From an uncultured Candidatus Poseidoniales archaeon (GTDB taxonomy: Archaea; Thermoplasmatota; Poseidoniia; Poseidoniales; Thalassarchaeaceae), in the NCBI GenBank assembly GCA_902573015.1, contig CACGIE010000015.1:1-32421 (forward strand): 32,421 bases of DNA. The letters run 5' to 3'. The notes under the pieces were generated by a model. That model searched no databases and had not been told where the DNA came from. It saw nothing but the letters and a program-made list of their open reading frames with translations. Positions 31,573 to 32,421 of the stretch are shown in pieces. Each line of letters starts with the position of its first letter. Within the stretch, counting starts at the first letter, position 1. The translations under genes were made by a program, and so were the position numbers.

Positions 31573-32160
31573 TTAGATTCTCTTGACTACTAGGACCTCT
31601 CCGATTGTGTCTACAACTTCGATGAAGTCTCCCGTCGCGATCCCTGCCCCATCCTCGGACTTGGCGTTGAATGTCCTCTGCGCCTCGTTGACCTCGACGG
31701 TGACCTGTCCGACGCCCTCGTCCGTGATTCTGAGGTAGACCTGTCCCTTGGCCCCTATGGCCTCGGAAAGTTCCACCGTCCCATCCTGCTGAAGGTTGAC
31801 GAAAAGTTCGAACAGTTTGCCAGTGAAGTACATCGAAGCGCCACCGGCAATTGCTCCTGCCAAGATGGCTGGCGAAGGGCCTCCCCCGGACTTTGTCACG
31901 TAAAGCCCAGCTAGTCCGAAGAACATCAGGAATGCCATGATCCCCTGGAAAGTGAGAGCCTTGAACGATGCATCCGCACCCATGTCCACGTCTATTCCGA
32001 ATAGTCCGTCGAATATGTCCGTGGCAATTCCGCCTATCATCAGTAGGAAGAAGTACAGGACGAACAGGATGCCCCCTACCAAGGCACTTGCCGCGAACAG
32101 CATGTCAATTCCTGTAACATCCCCTAGCCCTACCAACTCGAACAAACTGAACTCGACCAT
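31573..32160 (-). CDS. NfeD-like membrane protein (YuaF type)
   Basis: A partner protein of flotillins. Three to four hydrophobic segments (about 20-48, 68-92 and 96-118) are followed by a C-terminal OB-fold domain (about 128-195) beginning SEAIGAKGQVYLRITDEGVGQVTVEVN and ending VVDTIGEVLVVKRI, the characteristic NfeD end. It lacks the N-terminal ClpP-like protease of long NfeD proteins, so it is the short NfeD1b/YuaF class. Length 195 fits. The ATG at 32160 has no Shine-Dalgarno; AAAAATTAG lies about 24 bp upstream. The 91-bp gap to the flotillin gene is longer than other intra-run gaps here. Confidence 0.88.
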   Translation of the reverse strand: MVEFSLFELVGLGDVTGIDMLFAASALVGGILFVLYFFLLMIGGIATDIFDGLFGIDVDMGADASFKALTFQGIMAFLMFFGLAGLYVTKSGGGPSPAILAGAIAGGASMYFTGKLFELFVNLQQDGTVELSEAIGAKGQVYLRITDEGVGQVTVEVNEAQRTFNAKSEDGAGIATGDFIEVVDTIGEVLVVKRI

Positions 32161-32179
32161 TGTAACTGCGTGTGATGTC

Positions 32180-32187
32180 TAATTTTT
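32180..32187 (-). promoter_or_regulatory. candidate TATA element for the NfeD-flotillin run
   Basis: AAAATTAG on the minus strand is centred about 24 bp before the nfeD-like ATG, in the 59-bp gap after the partial membrane gene. No Shine-Dalgarno is present, so a leaderless transcript is possible. Confidence 0.33.
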
Positions 32188-32219
32188 GACTTGTTCGGCG
32201 GAAACGGGCCCGCTAGTAC

Positions 32220-32421
32220 TCATTTCTTGGAAAGTAGGACGCCGATGTAGCGCTCCAGGTTCAGGATGGGGCCAAGAGAGAGTCCGACAATAACGAACGA
32301 GATGGTGAGATTGGTGTCAGAGCTGATGCTGAATAATGAGTCTATGAGCGTGTATGAAAAAAGTCCCAACAGGAATAGTATGACGGGGATTGCTGCCCTC
32401 CTGAAGAAGATGTGATACCCG
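32220..32421 (-). CDS. partial membrane protein, C-terminal 66 residues
   Basis: A frame open to the window edge and absent from the ORF track. It reads GYHIFFRRAAIPVILFLLG..., and ends RYIGVLLSKK with a TGA at 32222-32220. Two hydrophobic segments (AAIPVILFLLGLFSYTLI and LTISFVIVGLSLGPIL) mark it as an integral membrane protein; the N-terminal part lies beyond the window. The frame is clean for 66 codons. No family can be named from so little. It lies upstream of the NfeD-like gene on the same strand, 59 bp away. Confidence 0.6.
   Translation of the reverse strand, partial: GYHIFFRRAAIPVILFLLGLFSYTLIDSLFSISSDTNLTISFVIVGLSLGPILNLERYIGVLLSKK

Noticed and set aside
1-32421. Mobile element, CRISPR array, phage or toxin-antitoxin genes
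   Set aside because: No transposase, integrase, spaced direct repeats, terminal inverted repeats or TA-like gene pairs were seen on either strand.

Overview
The window looks like a piece of chromosome from an uncultivated planktonic euryarchaeon, most like Marine Group II/III (Poseidoniia-type). The domain call rests on archaeal information-processing genes: aRF1 with NIKS and GGQ motifs, aIF2-beta, class I lysyl-tRNA synthetase, the tRNA Cm56 methyltransferase Trm56, an archaeal-type UMP kinase and a NOG1-type GTPase. The lineage call is an inference from gene mix and compactness, not from a database search. No rRNA, tRNA, CRISPR array, insertion sequence, integrase or phage gene was found, and no intergenic gap exceeds about 120 bp.

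Layout: (1) 1-3181, plus: the 3' part of a class V aminotransferase, a UbiX-like flavin prenyltransferase and a membrane-anchored M28 peptidase with an inserted PA-like region. (2) 3178-6700, minus: prf1, argS and a peroxiredoxin in one run. (3) 6797-8587, plus: pyrH, a DUF2116-like zinc-ribbon membrane protein, a two-TM protein with an extracytoplasmic domain, and a 38-residue zinc ribbon missing from the ORF track. (4) 8573-9634, minus: NOG1-like GTPase. (5) 9751-12167, plus: an unknown protein, pterin carbinolamine dehydratase, nitroreductase and a quinone-oxidoreductase-like MDR protein. (6) 12168-12599, minus: aIF2-beta. (7) 12659-15722, plus: dut, a GfcR-type HTH/phosphoribosyltransferase regulator, lysS and a SnoaL-like protein. 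(8) 15711-21685, minus: carA-carB, then trm56 preceded by an unknown membrane protein. (9) 21740-27925, plus: folP, a TraB-family membrane protein, then a two-gene molybdoenzyme complex (4Fe-4S/NrfD fusion plus catalytic subunit). (10) 27912-32421, minus: a run of membrane proteins (partial protein, NfeD-like, flotillin-like SPFH) with a thiolase and two genes carrying three DUF2061 domains.

Working together: carAB, pyrH and dut supply pyrimidine nucleotides, with the OPRT-like regulator nearby. prf1, argS, lysS, aIF2-beta, trm56 and NOG1 serve translation and ribosome assembly. folP and the pterin dehydratase point to pteridine chemistry. The molybdoenzyme and NrfD partner probably exchange electrons with the quinone pool from the cytoplasmic side. 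NfeD plus flotillin is the classical membrane-microdomain pair.

Most notable: a DUF2061 gene made of two near-identical in-frame copies beside a third DUF2061 gene; a cytoplasm-facing molybdoenzyme of unknown substrate with a short NrfD module; five out of five convergent gene pairs that abut or overlap; several lead genes with no Shine-Dalgarno but an AT-rich element about 25 bp before the ATG; and a CarA with an extra N-terminal segment.
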